A DNA stretch of 64,000 bases from Anaerolineales bacterium. Lineage in GTDB: Bacteria; Chloroflexota; Anaerolineae; Anaerolineales; UBA11579. The notes beneath the pieces were generated by a model. The model was not told the origin of the DNA, did no database searches, and was given only the letters and a program-made list of their open reading frames with translations. The stretch lies in NCBI GenBank assembly GCA_021463845.1, contig JAJTXV010000004.1, positions 124,001 to 188,000 of the forward strand. Direction: 5' to 3'. The translations under genes were made by a program, and so were the position numbers. This document shows, piece by piece, positions 17,056 through 25,856 of the stretch (position 1 is its first letter; each line of letters starts with the position of its first letter).

Positions 17056-19617
17056 ATGATCCCGATCAAGCTTGTGCTCTCTGGCTTTCTTTCGTACCGA
17101 GACCCGGTCGAGATCGATTTCACGCGCTTCAACGTCGCCGCCATCTCCGGCGCCAACGGCGCCGGCAAGTCCAGCCTGCTGGATGGCCTGACCTATGCCC
17201 TGTTCGGCGAGGCCCGCAACCGCGGCGAAGCCCTCATCAACCTGCACCCGGAGGTGCAGGCCGCCGAGGTCGCCCTCACGTTCGAGTATGAGGGCAACGT
17301 CTACCGCGTCCAGCGCCTGCTGCCGCGCGACAAGACCACCCAGCTTGAATTCCAGATCCGCAACAGCGACGGCCAGTGGAAGCCGCTCACCGAGCGCAGT
17401 GTGCGCGAGACCGATAAGCGCATCCGCGAAACCCTGCGCCTCGATTACGAAACCTTCGTCAACGCCTCGTTCTTCCTACAAGACAAGGCCGACCAATTCA
17501 CCCAGCAGCGCCCCACTGAGCGCAAGAAGATCCTCGGCAATATTCTAGGACTAGAAGTCTGGGAGGACTACCGCCTCGGCGCCGCCGAGCGCCGCAAACG
17601 CGTCGATTCCCAGATCACCGAGCTGCAGGGCCGCCTGCAGGAGGTGGCCAACGAGCTTGGCGAAGAGCAGCAGCGCAAAGCTCGCCTACAGGAGCTCGAG
17701 CAGGGGCTGGCCAGCATGGCTGGCAAGCGCAGCGCCCAGGAAGCGACTGTGCAGCAAATGCGCATTCTGGCCGCCAATGTAGACACGCTGGCCAAAGCTG
17801 CCGCCAGCCAGCAGGCCAGCCTGCAGCGCGCCGTCACCCAGCTCAGCACCCTGCAGCAGCGCCTTGAGCAGCGTCAGGCCGAGCACGCCCAGAATCAGGC
17901 TCTGCTGGCCCGCGCCAAGGAGATCGAGAAAGCCTTCGCCAAGCTGGAGAAACTGCGCACCGAGCTGCGCAAGTGGGATGAGATCGCCATCCGCTTCAAC
18001 GCGCAGGAGAAAAAGCGCGCCGCCCCGCTCACCAAGATCGAGGCCGAGCGCGCCCGCCTGCAAACCGAGCTCAGCGCTCTGCAGGCCGAGCAAGCCCGCG
18101 TTCAGGCCGCTGCTACCCAGCGCGCCGAGTACGAGAAGCAGCTCAGCACGCTGACCGCGCAAATCAAGACGCTGGAAGTCAAAACTAAGAAGCTGCCTGA
18201 CTTGGAAGAGAAACTGAAACTGGAGCAGGCCGCTCAAACAAAGGCTGTCTCAGAGAATAAGCTGCTCTATACACAAATGATGGAGCTGGACGAGCGCCGC
18301 AAGCTCATCCAATCCGCTACCGGCGCCTTCTGCCCCACCTGTGGACAGGAGCTTACCGAGGAACATCGCGAAAAAGCGTTTGCCGAGCTCACCACTCAAG
18401 GCACCCAGATGGGCGATAGGTATCGCGAGAACCGCAAGCTGCTAGATAAGCAAGAAAAGAGCATTGCCAAGCAGCAGGCCGACCTGGAAGCCGCCCGCGC
18501 CGCAGACAAAGACGTGCGCGAAAAGACCCGCCTGGAGGACCAGGCCCGCCTGACCCTGGCCGACCTGATGAAGCTCGAGGCCGAGTGGCAGTCCAAGGCC
18601 GCCCGCCTGGCCGAGCTGGAGCGCACCCTTGGCGAGGACACCTTCGCCGCCGATGCGCGCGCCGAGCTGGCCGCGCTGGACGCTGAACTCAAGGCCACCG
18701 GCTACGACGCGGCTGAGCACGACCGCGTCCGCAAGGAAGAACTGGAAGCCAGCCTGGCCGAGACCGAGCTGCGCACGCTGGAGGCCGCCCGCGGCGCCTC
18801 CAAACCAGTCGAGCGTGAGATCGGTGAGCTGCAGACCCAGATCACCGAACAACAGCAGGAAGTGGCCAAGCAGCAAGAGCTGGCCGATACCTCGCAGGCC
18901 GCGGTGGACGCCGCCCGCCAGGGCCTGCCGGACCTGCAGGCCGCCGAGCGCGAGATGCTGAATCTACAAGAGCAGGAGAACGGCATGCGCATGGAGCTGG
19001 GCCAGGCCCAGCAGCGCGTGGCCGTGCTCGATACCCTGCGCCAGCGCCAGCAGGAGCTGGAAGCCAGCCGCGAGACCCTGGCCGCCCAGGCCAGCCAGTT
19101 CGAGGCGCTAGAGCGTGCCTTCGGCAAGGACGGCGTGCCCGCCATGCTCATCGAGCAGGCCCTGCCGCAGATCCAGGCCAAGGCCAATGAGGTGCTCGAG
19201 CGCCTCAGCAATGGCGAGATGAGCATCAGCTTCGTCACCCAGCAGGAGTACAAAGACCGCCGCCGCGAAGACAAGCGCGAGACCCTGGAGATCCAGATCC
19301 GTGACAGCGCCGGCCTGCGTGAATACGAAATGTTCTCCGGCGGCGAGGCCTTCCGCATCAACTTCGCCATCCGCCTGGCCCTCTCCGAAGTGCTGGCCCA
19401 GCGCGCCGGCGCCCGCCTGCAGACCCTCGTCATCGACGAAGGCTTTGCCAGCCAGGACGAGATGGGCCGCCAGCGCCTGGTCGAGGTCATCAACCTTGTC
19501 AAGGAAGATTTCGCCAAGATCCTCGTCATCACCCATGTCGAGTCGCTCAAAGACGCCTTCCCCTCGCGCATCGAGGTGGAAAAAGGCCCGCGCGGCTCGC
19601 AGGTGCGCATCATCTAG
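17056..19617 (+). CDS. sbcC: SbcC/Rad50-type nuclease ATPase subunit
   Basis: SMC-like ATPase of 853 residues that with SbcD (Mre11) opens and trims DNA ends and hairpins. Walker A SGANGAGKSS is at 31-40. Two long coiled coils flank a zinc hook with C426 and C429 in CPTCGQEL. The C-terminal signature FSGGEAFRINFAIRLA and Walker B TLVIDEGF with D-loop are intact. The ATG at 17056 matches the usual MIPIKLVLSGF start of the family and follows a -10 box. No sbcD lies beside it; the phosphoesterase at 37.8 kb is of a different, short type. The next gene, prfA, has its own promoter. Confidence 0.92.
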   Translation: MIPIKLVLSGFLSYRDPVEIDFTRFNVAAISGANGAGKSSLLDGLTYALFGEARNRGEALINLHPEVQAAEVALTFEYEGNVYRVQRLLPRDKTTQLEFQIRNSDGQWKPLTERSVRETDKRIRETLRLDYETFVNASFFLQDKADQFTQQRPTERKKILGNILGLEVWEDYRLGAAERRKRVDSQITELQGRLQEVANELGEEQQRKARLQELEQGLASMAGKRSAQEATVQQMRILAANVDTLAKAAASQQASLQRAVTQLSTLQQRLEQRQAEHAQNQALLARAKEIEKAFAKLEKLRTELRKWDEIAIRFNAQEKKRAAPLTKIEAERARLQTELSALQAEQARVQAAATQRAEYEKQLSTLTAQIKTLEVKTKKLPDLEEKLKLEQAAQTKAVSENKLLYTQMMELDERRKLIQSATGAFCPTCGQELTEEHREKAFAELTTQGTQMGDRYRENRKLLDKQEKSIAKQQADLEAARAADKDVREKTRLEDQARLTLADLMKLEAEWQSKAARLAELERTLGEDTFAADARAELAALDAELKATGYDAAEHDRVRKEELEASLAETELRTLEAARGASKPVEREIGELQTQITEQQQEVAKQQELADTSQAAVDAARQGLPDLQAAEREMLNLQEQENGMRMELGQAQQRVAVLDTLRQRQQELEASRETLAAQASQFEALERAFGKDGVPAMLIEQALPQIQAKANEVLERLSNGEMSISFVTQQEYKDRRREDKRETLEIQIRDSAGLREYEMFSGGEAFRINFAIRLALSEVLAQRAGARLQTLVIDEGFASQDEMGRQRLVEVINLVKEDFAKILVITHVESLKDAFPSRIEVEKGPRGSQVRII

Positions 19618-19678
19618 GGCTTGTCCATGCGCTTGACATACTGCCCCGGCCGCTTGTAGCTTCGCCCAAAGCGTGTAT

Positions 19679-19698
19679 CCTGTGCCCTGACGCACAGG
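19679..19698. other. Hairpin in the sbcC-prfA gap
   Basis: CCTGTGC and GCACAGG form a perfect 7-bp stem with a 6-nt loop, 61 nt after the sbcC stop. No U tract follows directly, so it is at most a weak terminator. The rest of 19618-19835 shows only the prfA -10 region. Confidence 0.35.
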
Positions 19699-19791
19699 GG
19701 CGATCTATCAAATGTTTTAACGAATGTATTAACGACCCGCCCCCCACCGCCAGCGCCATGATGATGATTAAAGCTTTTGGCGCAGATGGCG

Positions 19792-19797
19792 TATACT
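19792..19797 (+). promoter_or_regulatory. TATACT -10 box of prfA
   Basis: TATACT lies 38 nt before the prfA ATG, with a weak TTAAAG 18 nt upstream. GAAAGGGAAC supplies a ribosome-binding site in the resulting short leader. Confidence 0.45.
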
Positions 19798-19835
19798 CAT
19801 GCGGCTGATTTGACCGAAAGGGAACAAGAAACACC

Positions 19836-20897
19836 ATGTTGGACAAAATTGCGGGCATCGAAGCCCGCTACGACGAGATAGAGAAAGAGCTCGCCCAGGA
19901 CGCCGGCAATTACCAGCGCGTCGCCGAGCTCTCCAAAGAGCGCTCTGACCTGCAGGAGATCGTGGAGAAGGCCCGCGCCTACCGCGACGCCCTCAAGCGC
20001 CAGGCCGATGCCAAAGAACTGGCCTACGGCAAAGACGCCGAGCTGGCCGAATTGGCCGAGATGGAACTGGCCGAGCTGGACGAGCAGGTGCCCCGCCTTG
20101 AGAATGAGCTCAAGAGCCTGCTGCTGCCCATTGACCCGCGTGACAAGCGCAACGTCATCGTAGAGATCCGCGCCGGCGCCGGCGGCGATGAGGCCGGCAT
20201 CTTTGCCGCCGACCTGTACCGCATGTACACCCGCTTCGCCGAGCGCCAGGGCTGGAAGCAGGAGCTGCTCAGCACCAGCGCCACTGGGGTGGGCGGCTAT
20301 AAGGAAGTTACCTTCATGCTCAAGGCCAAGGGCGCCTTCTCGCGCCTCAAACATGAATCCGGCGTGCACCGCGTCCAGCGCGTGCCCGCCACCGAGGCTC
20401 AGGGTCGCATCCACACCAGCACCGCCACCGTGGCCGTGCTGGCCGAAGTGGACGAGGTCGAGATCAAGATCCCCGACACCGACATCAAGATGGATGTGTA
20501 CCGCTCAGCCGGCGCCGGCGGCCAGAACGTGCAGAAGAACTCCACCGCCGTGCGCCTCACCCACTTGCCCACCGGCATCGTCGTGCAATGCCAGGACGAG
20601 CGCTCGCAGCTGCAGAACCGTCTGCGGGCCATGGCCATCTTACGCGCCCGCCTCTACGAAATGGAAGAGGAGAAGCGCCGCTCCGAGCAGGAAGCCGCCC
20701 GCCGTTCGCAGGTTGGCACCGGCGAACGCTCGGAGAAGATCCGCACCTACAACTATCCGCAATCCCGCGTCAGCGACCACCGCATCGGCTTCACCTCGCA
20801 CAACCTGCCCGCCCTGATGGATGGCGACCTCGACGAGCTCTTCGATGAACTCGCCACCCAGGACGAGGCCGACCGCCTGGCCGCCGCCGGCATGTAA
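19836..20897 (+). CDS. prfA: Peptide chain release factor 1
   Basis: Class I release factor of 353 residues that ends translation at UAA and UAG. The catalytic GGQ is at 228-230 in [14 protein letters not shown], and the stop-codon-reading tripeptide is PAT in [17 protein letters not shown], which marks RF1 rather than RF2. Length and the N-terminal coiled domain are normal. prmC, which methylates the glutamine of GGQ, follows after a 110-nt gap, and tsaC then overlaps prmC, an order seen in many bacteria. Confidence 0.97.
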   Translation: MLDKIAGIEARYDEIEKELAQDAGNYQRVAELSKERSDLQEIVEKARAYRDALKRQADAKELAYGKDAELAELAEMELAELDEQVPRLENELKSLLLPIDPRDKRNVIVEIRAGAGGDEAGIFAADLYRMYTRFAERQGWKQELLSTSATGVGGYKEVTFMLKAKGAFSRLKHESGVHRVQRVPATEAQGRIHTSTATVAVLAEVDEVEIKIPDTDIKMDVYRSAGAGGQNVQKNSTAVRLTHLPTGIVVQCQDERSQLQNRLRAMAILRARLYEMEEEKRRSEQEAARRSQVGTGERSEKIRTYNYPQSRVSDHRIGFTSHNLPALMDGDLDELFDELATQDEADRLAAAGM

Positions 20898-20905
20898 TGG
20901 TTCAG

Positions 20906-20979
20906 CCGCAGATAAACGCAGATGAACACAGATAAAACCCACATCTGCGTTTATCTGCGGCGTGAGGCTTTGCCTCACG
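20906..20979. repeat. CGCAGAT-type inverted repeat plus a second hairpin between prfA and prmC
   Basis: Arms 20906-20924 (CCGCAGATAAACGCAGATG) and 20942-20960 are perfect 19-bp complements with a 17-nt loop. A second perfect hairpin, CGTGAGGC-TTT-GCCTCACG, follows at 20961-20979. The arm contains two copies of CGCAGAT, a word known from dispersed intergenic repeats in several phyla. No U tract follows, so it may stabilise or process the prfA mRNA rather than terminate it. Confidence 0.7.
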
Positions 20980-21007
20980 CACATCTGCGGCATTCTTTTT
21001 GGTCCTT

Positions 21008-21868
21008 ATGCTGACCATATCTCAAACCCTGCAAGAATCTGTCAGCATCCTGGCGCCGGTCAGCGAGACGGCCCGTCTGGATTCCGAGGTGTGGCTGGCC
21101 CGCGTCCTCGGCGTGCCGCGCAGCTGGCTGCTGGCCCACGCCGAGCACGAGCTCAGCGAAACGCAGACCGCTGATTGGCAGGCAGGCCTGCAGCGCTTGG
21201 CGGGCGGCGAGCCGCTGCCCTACCTGCTTGGCGAGTGGGAATTCTATGGGCTGACCTTTCAGGTCAGCCCTTCCGTCTTGATCCCCCGCCCCGAAACCGA
21301 GCTGCTGGTCGAAGAAGCCATTGCTTGGCTGCGCACGCACACGCACCGCGCCCAGCCAGCTCTCGCCGCTGCCGATGTTGGCACCGGTTCCGCCATCATC
21401 CCGGTTGCCATCGCCGCCAATGTGGCCGCAGTGCACTTCCACGCCGTAGACATCTCGCCGGATGCGTTGGCTGTAGCCCAGGCCAATGTACGCCAGCACG
21501 CCCTCACCGAGCGCATCCAGCTCAGCCACGGCGATCTGCTGGCTGACATCACCACCCCGCTGGATCTCATCACGGCCAACCTGCCCTACATTCCCAGCGG
21601 GCGCGTGCCGGCTTTGCCCGTCGCCAAGTGGGAGCCGCTCATCGCGCTCGATGGCGGCGATGATGGTTTGGAACTCATCCGCGTAATGATCGCTCAGGCG
21701 GGCCAGCTGCTCAAGCCCGGCGGCCTCTTCCTGGAAGAGATCGATCCTGAACTGGAGGAACCGGTGCAGGCCTTGGCGCTGGCCCAATGGCCCAACGCCA
21801 AGGTTGCCGTTCTTCCAGACCTGACCGGCCGCCCGCGCCTGTTGCGCGTGGAGCTGGAGCCCGCATGA
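21008..21868 (+). CDS. prmC: Peptide chain release factor N5-glutamine methyltransferase
   Basis: SAM-dependent methyltransferase of 286 residues that methylates the GGQ glutamine of release factors. An N-terminal helical domain precedes the class I fold with FQVSPSVLIPRPETELLVEE, SAM loop AAADVGTGSAI, and the catalytic loop ITANLPYIPSG. The usual NPPY is NLPY here, a variant that retains the essential Asn, Pro and Tyr. The ATG at 21008 was preferred to a TTG three codons upstream. The stop overlaps the start of tsaC by ATGA. Confidence 0.93.
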   Translation: MLTISQTLQESVSILAPVSETARLDSEVWLARVLGVPRSWLLAHAEHELSETQTADWQAGLQRLAGGEPLPYLLGEWEFYGLTFQVSPSVLIPRPETELLVEEAIAWLRTHTHRAQPALAAADVGTGSAIIPVAIAANVAAVHFHAVDISPDALAVAQANVRQHALTERIQLSHGDLLADITTPLDLITANLPYIPSGRVPALPVAKWEPLIALDGGDDGLELIRVMIAQAGQLLKPGGLFLEEIDPELEEPVQALALAQWPNAKVAVLPDLTGRPRLLRVELEPA

Positions 21869-22488
21869 GCACCCAAGTCTTATCAGCCAGCGCGCCGAAT
21901 GCGATCGCCACTGCAGTAGACCTGCTGCAGCGCGGTGGCATCGTGGCCATGCCCACCGATACCGTCTATGGCATCGGTGCCCTGCTGACCGACGCGGCGG
22001 CCATCGAACGCCTCTACGCCGTCAAAGGCCGCGAGCACACCAAGTCCATCGCCGTACTGTTGGCTGGCGCCGAGCAGCTGCCGCAGGTAGCGCAAGGCGC
22101 CAGCCCGGCCGCCTTGCGGCTGGCGGCGCGCTTCTGGCCCGGCGCGCTGACCCTGGTGGTGCCGCGCCTGCCCAGCCTGCCCAGCGCCCTCTCGCAGACC
22201 GATACCGTGGGTGTGCGCGTGCCCAACCACCCCATCGTATTGCAGCTGCTGACCGCCAGCGGGCCGCTGGCGGTCACCTCGGCCAACCTCTCCGGCCAGC
22301 CGGATGCGCTGACCGCCCAGGCTGTCCTGGCCCAGCTTGAGGGCCGCATTGACCTGGTGCTGGATGGCGGCGCAACGCCCGGCGCAGTGCCCTCCACCGT
22401 GGTGGACACCATCGCCAGCCCGCCGCGCATCCTGCGCGCCGGCCCCATCAGCGAAAGTGAGATCCTGGCTGCCAGTCAAGCTGGTTGA
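21865..22488 (+). CDS. tsaC: L-threonylcarbamoyladenylate synthase (Sua5/YrdC/TsaC family)
   Basis: Protein of 207 residues that makes threonylcarbamoyl-AMP from threonine, bicarbonate and ATP, the first step of t6A37 modification of ANN-decoding tRNAs. Family motifs: GGIVAMPTDTVYGIGAL, the KxR-type VKGREHTKSIAVLL, and SANLSGQPDA. It is a short YrdC-domain form without the Sua5 C-terminal domain. The start at 21865 overlaps the prmC stop. tsaD, which completes the reaction, lies 6.4 kb downstream; tsaB and tsaE are not in the window. Confidence 0.93.
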   Translation: MSTQVLSASAPNAIATAVDLLQRGGIVAMPTDTVYGIGALLTDAAAIERLYAVKGREHTKSIAVLLAGAEQLPQVAQGASPAALRLAARFWPGALTLVVPRLPSLPSALSQTDTVGVRVPNHPIVLQLLTASGPLAVTSANLSGQPDALTAQAVLAQLEGRIDLVLDGGATPGAVPSTVVDTIASPPRILRAGPISESEILAASQAG

Positions 22489-22834
22489 TTTTTGGCCCGG
22501 CTGCTTGCAGCCAGACAGATTTTGGCTATATTGCATCTCAAGGGGGCAAAATGCGAAAACAGCGTACATCGGGGGCCGCAGCAGATATCTTTTTAGTTGC
22601 ACACCCCACCCCCACCGCCAAAACGAACAACATCTTTTGCTGCATTGCCCGGCATTTTGCAGCTTCCACTGGCGCAATGCATCTCCGTGCCCCACGCTTC
22701 CGCATAGAGTTGCGCCTACGGCGCAACTCTCGCGCTGCGCAGCAGCGCACTTATCCATACCTAATGATTGTTTCATTTTGCACTTATGCGTTCAAGGCAC
22801 ACTATGCTCATAGCGAGATCTCCTCTCCTCTCTT

Positions 22835-22881
22835 TTCCAGGCCGCACCCGCATGGGTGCGGTTTGGGTTTAAGCCCTGGAA
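22835..22881 (+). terminator. Compound hairpin, probable end of the prfA-prmC-tsaC transcript
   Basis: The outer stem TTCCAGG (22835-22841) pairs with CCTGGAA (22875-22881), and the inner stem CCGCACCC (22842-22849) pairs with GGGTGCGG (22854-22861), followed by TTTGGGTTT. The loop and U-rich stretch suit an intrinsic terminator. It lies 21 nt before the uvrA -10 box. Confidence 0.5.
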
Positions 22882-22901
22882 GCGAACTAAAACATCTGTG
22901 C

Positions 22902-22907
22902 TACAAT
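22902..22907 (+). promoter_or_regulatory. TACAAT -10 box of uvrA
   Basis: TACAAT lies 39 nt before the uvrA ATG, and AAGGA supplies a ribosome site 7 nt before the start. No LexA-type operator is obvious. Confidence 0.4.
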
Positions 22908-22946
22908 GCGTGCTTGCAATTTCCAGCACGCTACTAAGGAACCGCA

Positions 22947-25835
22947 ATGCCAGAAAACGTCATCCGCGTGGTGGGGGCCAAGGAACACAATCTCAAGAAC
23001 GTCACCGTAGAAATTCCTCGTGACAAGTTTGTGGTGATCACCGGGCTATCCGGCTCGGGCAAGTCATCCTTGGCCTTTGACACCATCTTTGCCGAGGGAC
23101 AGCGCCGCTACGTCGAGTCGCTGTCGGCCTATGCGCGCCAATTCCTGGGCCAGATGGACAAGCCGGACGTCGAATACATCGAAGGGCTCTCGCCTGCGGT
23201 CTCGATCGACCAGAAAGGCAGCTCCCACAACCCGCGCTCCACGGTCGGCACCGTCACCGAGATCTACGACTATTTGCGTCTGCTGTATGCGCGCATCGGC
23301 ATCCCGCATTGCCCCATCTGCGGCCGCGAGGTGGTGCGCCAATCTGCGCAGGAGATCGTCGAAGCCATTGAAAAGCTGCCAGAAGGCAGCCGCCTGCTGG
23401 TGTTGGCGCCGGTCATCCGCGGGCGCAAGGGCACCCACGAATCCGTGCTGGAAGAGATCGCCAAAGCCGGCTTCGTGCGCGCCCGCATCAACGGCGAGGT
23501 CTACCAACTGGACACCGACAAGGTCAAGCTGGACCGCTACAAGATGCACAACATCGAAGCCGTGGTGGACCGCCTTGTCATCCGCAAGGAAGAGGACGCC
23601 GAAGCTGCCAAAGCAGCCCGCACACGCATGACCGATTCGGTCGAGACCGCCCTGCGCTTCGGCCAGGGCACCATCATCGTGCAGAACCTGGCCGAGGACG
23701 CTGGTGAAGACCTGATGTTCTCCGAGAGCCTGTCGTGCCCGGAGCACGGCAGCGTGCTGCCCGAGATCGAGCCGCGCACCTTCTCCTTCAATACGCCGCA
23801 CGGCGCCTGCCCGGAGTGCCAGGGTCTGGGTACGAAGCTGGAGATCGACCCGGCCCTGCTGATCCCCGACAAGAAGGTTTCGTTCAACGATGGCGCCATC
23901 ACCGCCCTGGAATGGGGCGGCCCGCGTGATGAGGGCGGGTATTACTGGTCGACTTTGGAAGGCGCGGCGCGCGCCTTCAAGATCAATCTCAACGCCCCGG
24001 TCGAGAAGCTCACCCAGAAAGACATTGACCTGATCCTCTATGGCAGCAAAGGCCGCGAGGTCAAGGTGAAGTACAAACAGCGCGGCAGCGGGCGCGATTA
24101 CAACTTCAGCACCAAGTTCGAAGGAGTGATCCCCAACCTGGAGCGCCGCTTCCGCGAGACCAATTCAGAATACTCGCGGGCGCGCATCATGGAGTTCATG
24201 AGTGACCGGCCCTGCCCGGCCTGCAACGGGGCGCGCCTGCGCCCCGAGGCGCTGGGCGTGACCGTGCTGGGCGACAACATTCTGCAAGTCACCCAGCGCC
24301 CCGTGCTGGAGACGCTGCAGTGGGCGCAAACGCTGACCAATGCCACCAAGCTGAACCAGCGCCAGACCATGATCGCCAAACCGATCATCAAGGAGATCAA
24401 CGAGCGTTTGGGCTTCATGGTGGATGTGGGGCTCGACTATCTCACCCTGGATCGCTCAGCCGGCACGCTCTCGGGCGGCGAGGCGCAGCGCATCCGCTTG
24501 GCGACCCAGATCGGCTCGCGCCTGATGGGTGTGCTCTATGTGCTGGACGAGCCATCCATCGGCCTGCATGCTCGCGACAACGAGCGCCTGCTGCACACCC
24601 TGACCAACATGCGCGACATTGGCAACACCGTGCTGGTGGTGGAGCACGACGAAGAGACTATTCGCCGCGCCGATTGGGTGATCGACATGGGCCCGGGCGC
24701 GGGCGAGAACGGCGGCCAGGTGGTGGCGGACGGTTCAGTGGCTGATATTCTGGCCAGCAAGAAGTCGCTGACCGGCGCCTACCTCTCTGGCCGCAAGGCG
24801 ATCGAGGTACCCAAGCAGCGCCGGGCCGGCAACGGCAAGTCGCTGATCGTGCGCGGCGCCAGCGAGAACAATCTCAAGGATCTCGATATCGAGTTCCCGC
24901 TCGGCAAGCTGATCTGCATTACCGGCGTCTCAGGCTCCGGCAAGAGCAGCCTGATGAACGAGATCGTCTACAAGGCCCTGGCGCGTGAGCTGAACGGCGC
25001 TCATCTGATCCCCGGCGCACACAAGGCGATCGAAGGCATGGAGCACCTGGACAAGATCATCAACATTGACCAGTCGCCGATTGGGCGTACGCCGCGCTCC
25101 AACCCCGGCACGTATACAGGCTTGTTCAATCTCATCCGTGACCTGTTCGCTGAGTTGCCCGAGAGCAAGGCGCGCGGCTACAAGCCCGGCCGTTTCTCGT
25201 TCAATGTGCGCGGCGGCCGCTGCGAGGCCTGCGAGGGCCAAGGCGAAGTACGCATCGAGATGCAATTCCTGCCGGATATTTACGTACCGTGCGAGATCTG
25301 CCACGGAGCGCGCTTCAACTCTGAGACGCTGCAGGTCAAGTTCAAGGACATGAGCATCGCCGATGTGCTGGCGCTCTCGATCGATCGTGCGCTGGAGCAG
25401 TTCTCCGCATTCCCGGCCATGGCCAGCAAGCTGGAAACCCTGCGGGATGTGGGCTTGGGCTATATCCGCGTGGGCCAGTCCGCCCCCACACTTTCGGGCG
25501 GCGAGGCGCAGCGGGTCAAGCTGGCCAAGGAGCTCTCCAAGCGCTCCACCGGGCAGACCATCTACGTGCTCGATGAGCCTTCAGTGGGCCTGCACACCGC
25601 CGATGTGCACAAGCTGATCGAAGTGCTGCAGCGCCTGGTGGACAGCGGCAACACGGTGCTGATCATCGAGCACAATATGGACATCATCAAGGTGGCCGAC
25701 CACATCATTGACCTGGGGCCGGAGGGCGGCCTGCGCGGCGGCGAACTGCTGGCCGAGGGCACGCCGGAGCAGGTCGTCAAGGTGAAAGCCAGCTACACCG
25801 GCAAGTTCTTGAAGCCGTATTTGAAAGCTAAGTAG
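22947..25835 (+). CDS. uvrA: Excinuclease ABC subunit A
   Basis: Damage-sensing ATPase of nucleotide excision repair, 962 residues, the usual length. Two ABC modules are complete: Walker A sequences [14 protein letters not shown] and [14 protein letters not shown], signatures [17 protein letters not shown] and [17 protein letters not shown], and two Walker [21 protein letters not shown]. Zinc-finger cysteines occur in [17 protein letters not shown] and CEACEGQG...CEICHGARF. It is a single-gene unit and converges on the membrane-protein gene to its right. uvrB and uvrC are not in the window. Confidence 0.98.
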   Translation: MPENVIRVVGAKEHNLKNVTVEIPRDKFVVITGLSGSGKSSLAFDTIFAEGQRRYVESLSAYARQFLGQMDKPDVEYIEGLSPAVSIDQKGSSHNPRSTVGTVTEIYDYLRLLYARIGIPHCPICGREVVRQSAQEIVEAIEKLPEGSRLLVLAPVIRGRKGTHESVLEEIAKAGFVRARINGEVYQLDTDKVKLDRYKMHNIEAVVDRLVIRKEEDAEAAKAARTRMTDSVETALRFGQGTIIVQNLAEDAGEDLMFSESLSCPEHGSVLPEIEPRTFSFNTPHGACPECQGLGTKLEIDPALLIPDKKVSFNDGAITALEWGGPRDEGGYYWSTLEGAARAFKINLNAPVEKLTQKDIDLILYGSKGREVKVKYKQRGSGRDYNFSTKFEGVIPNLERRFRETNSEYSRARIMEFMSDRPCPACNGARLRPEALGVTVLGDNILQVTQRPVLETLQWAQTLTNATKLNQRQTMIAKPIIKEINERLGFMVDVGLDYLTLDRSAGTLSGGEAQRIRLATQIGSRLMGVLYVLDEPSIGLHARDNERLLHTLTNMRDIGNTVLVVEHDEETIRRADWVIDMGPGAGENGGQVVADGSVADILASKKSLTGAYLSGRKAIEVPKQRRAGNGKSLIVRGASENNLKDLDIEFPLGKLICITGVSGSGKSSLMNEIVYKALARELNGAHLIPGAHKAIEGMEHLDKIINIDQSPIGRTPRSNPGTYTGLFNLIRDLFAELPESKARGYKPGRFSFNVRGGRCEACEGQGEVRIEMQFLPDIYVPCEICHGARFNSETLQVKFKDMSIADVLALSIDRALEQFSAFPAMASKLETLRDVGLGYIRVGQSAPTLSGGEAQRVKLAKELSKRSTGQTIYVLDEPSVGLHTADVHKLIEVLQRLVDSGNTVLIIEHNMDIIKVADHIIDLGPEGGLRGGELLAEGTPEQVVKVKASYTGKFLKPYLKAK

Positions 25836-25856
25836 ACAAAGAGGGCAAATCTGCTT

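Larger units (their letters stand above)
22489..22946. other. 458-nt gap between tsaC and uvrA with several hairpins
   Basis: No gene with start, ribosome site and plausible composition is visible. From left to right: GGCTGC-TT-GCAGCC just after the tsaC stop; a perfect 11-bp hairpin at 22706-22730 (AGAGTTGCGCC, loop TAC); and a compound hairpin at 22835-22881, which is described separately. The uvrA -10 region closes the gap. Confidence 0.5.

Noticed and set aside
19717-19735. Direct repeat of TTAACGA with a 12-bp period upstream of prfA
   Set aside because: Only two short copies in an AT-rich patch; no matching operator known to me and no further copies noticed.
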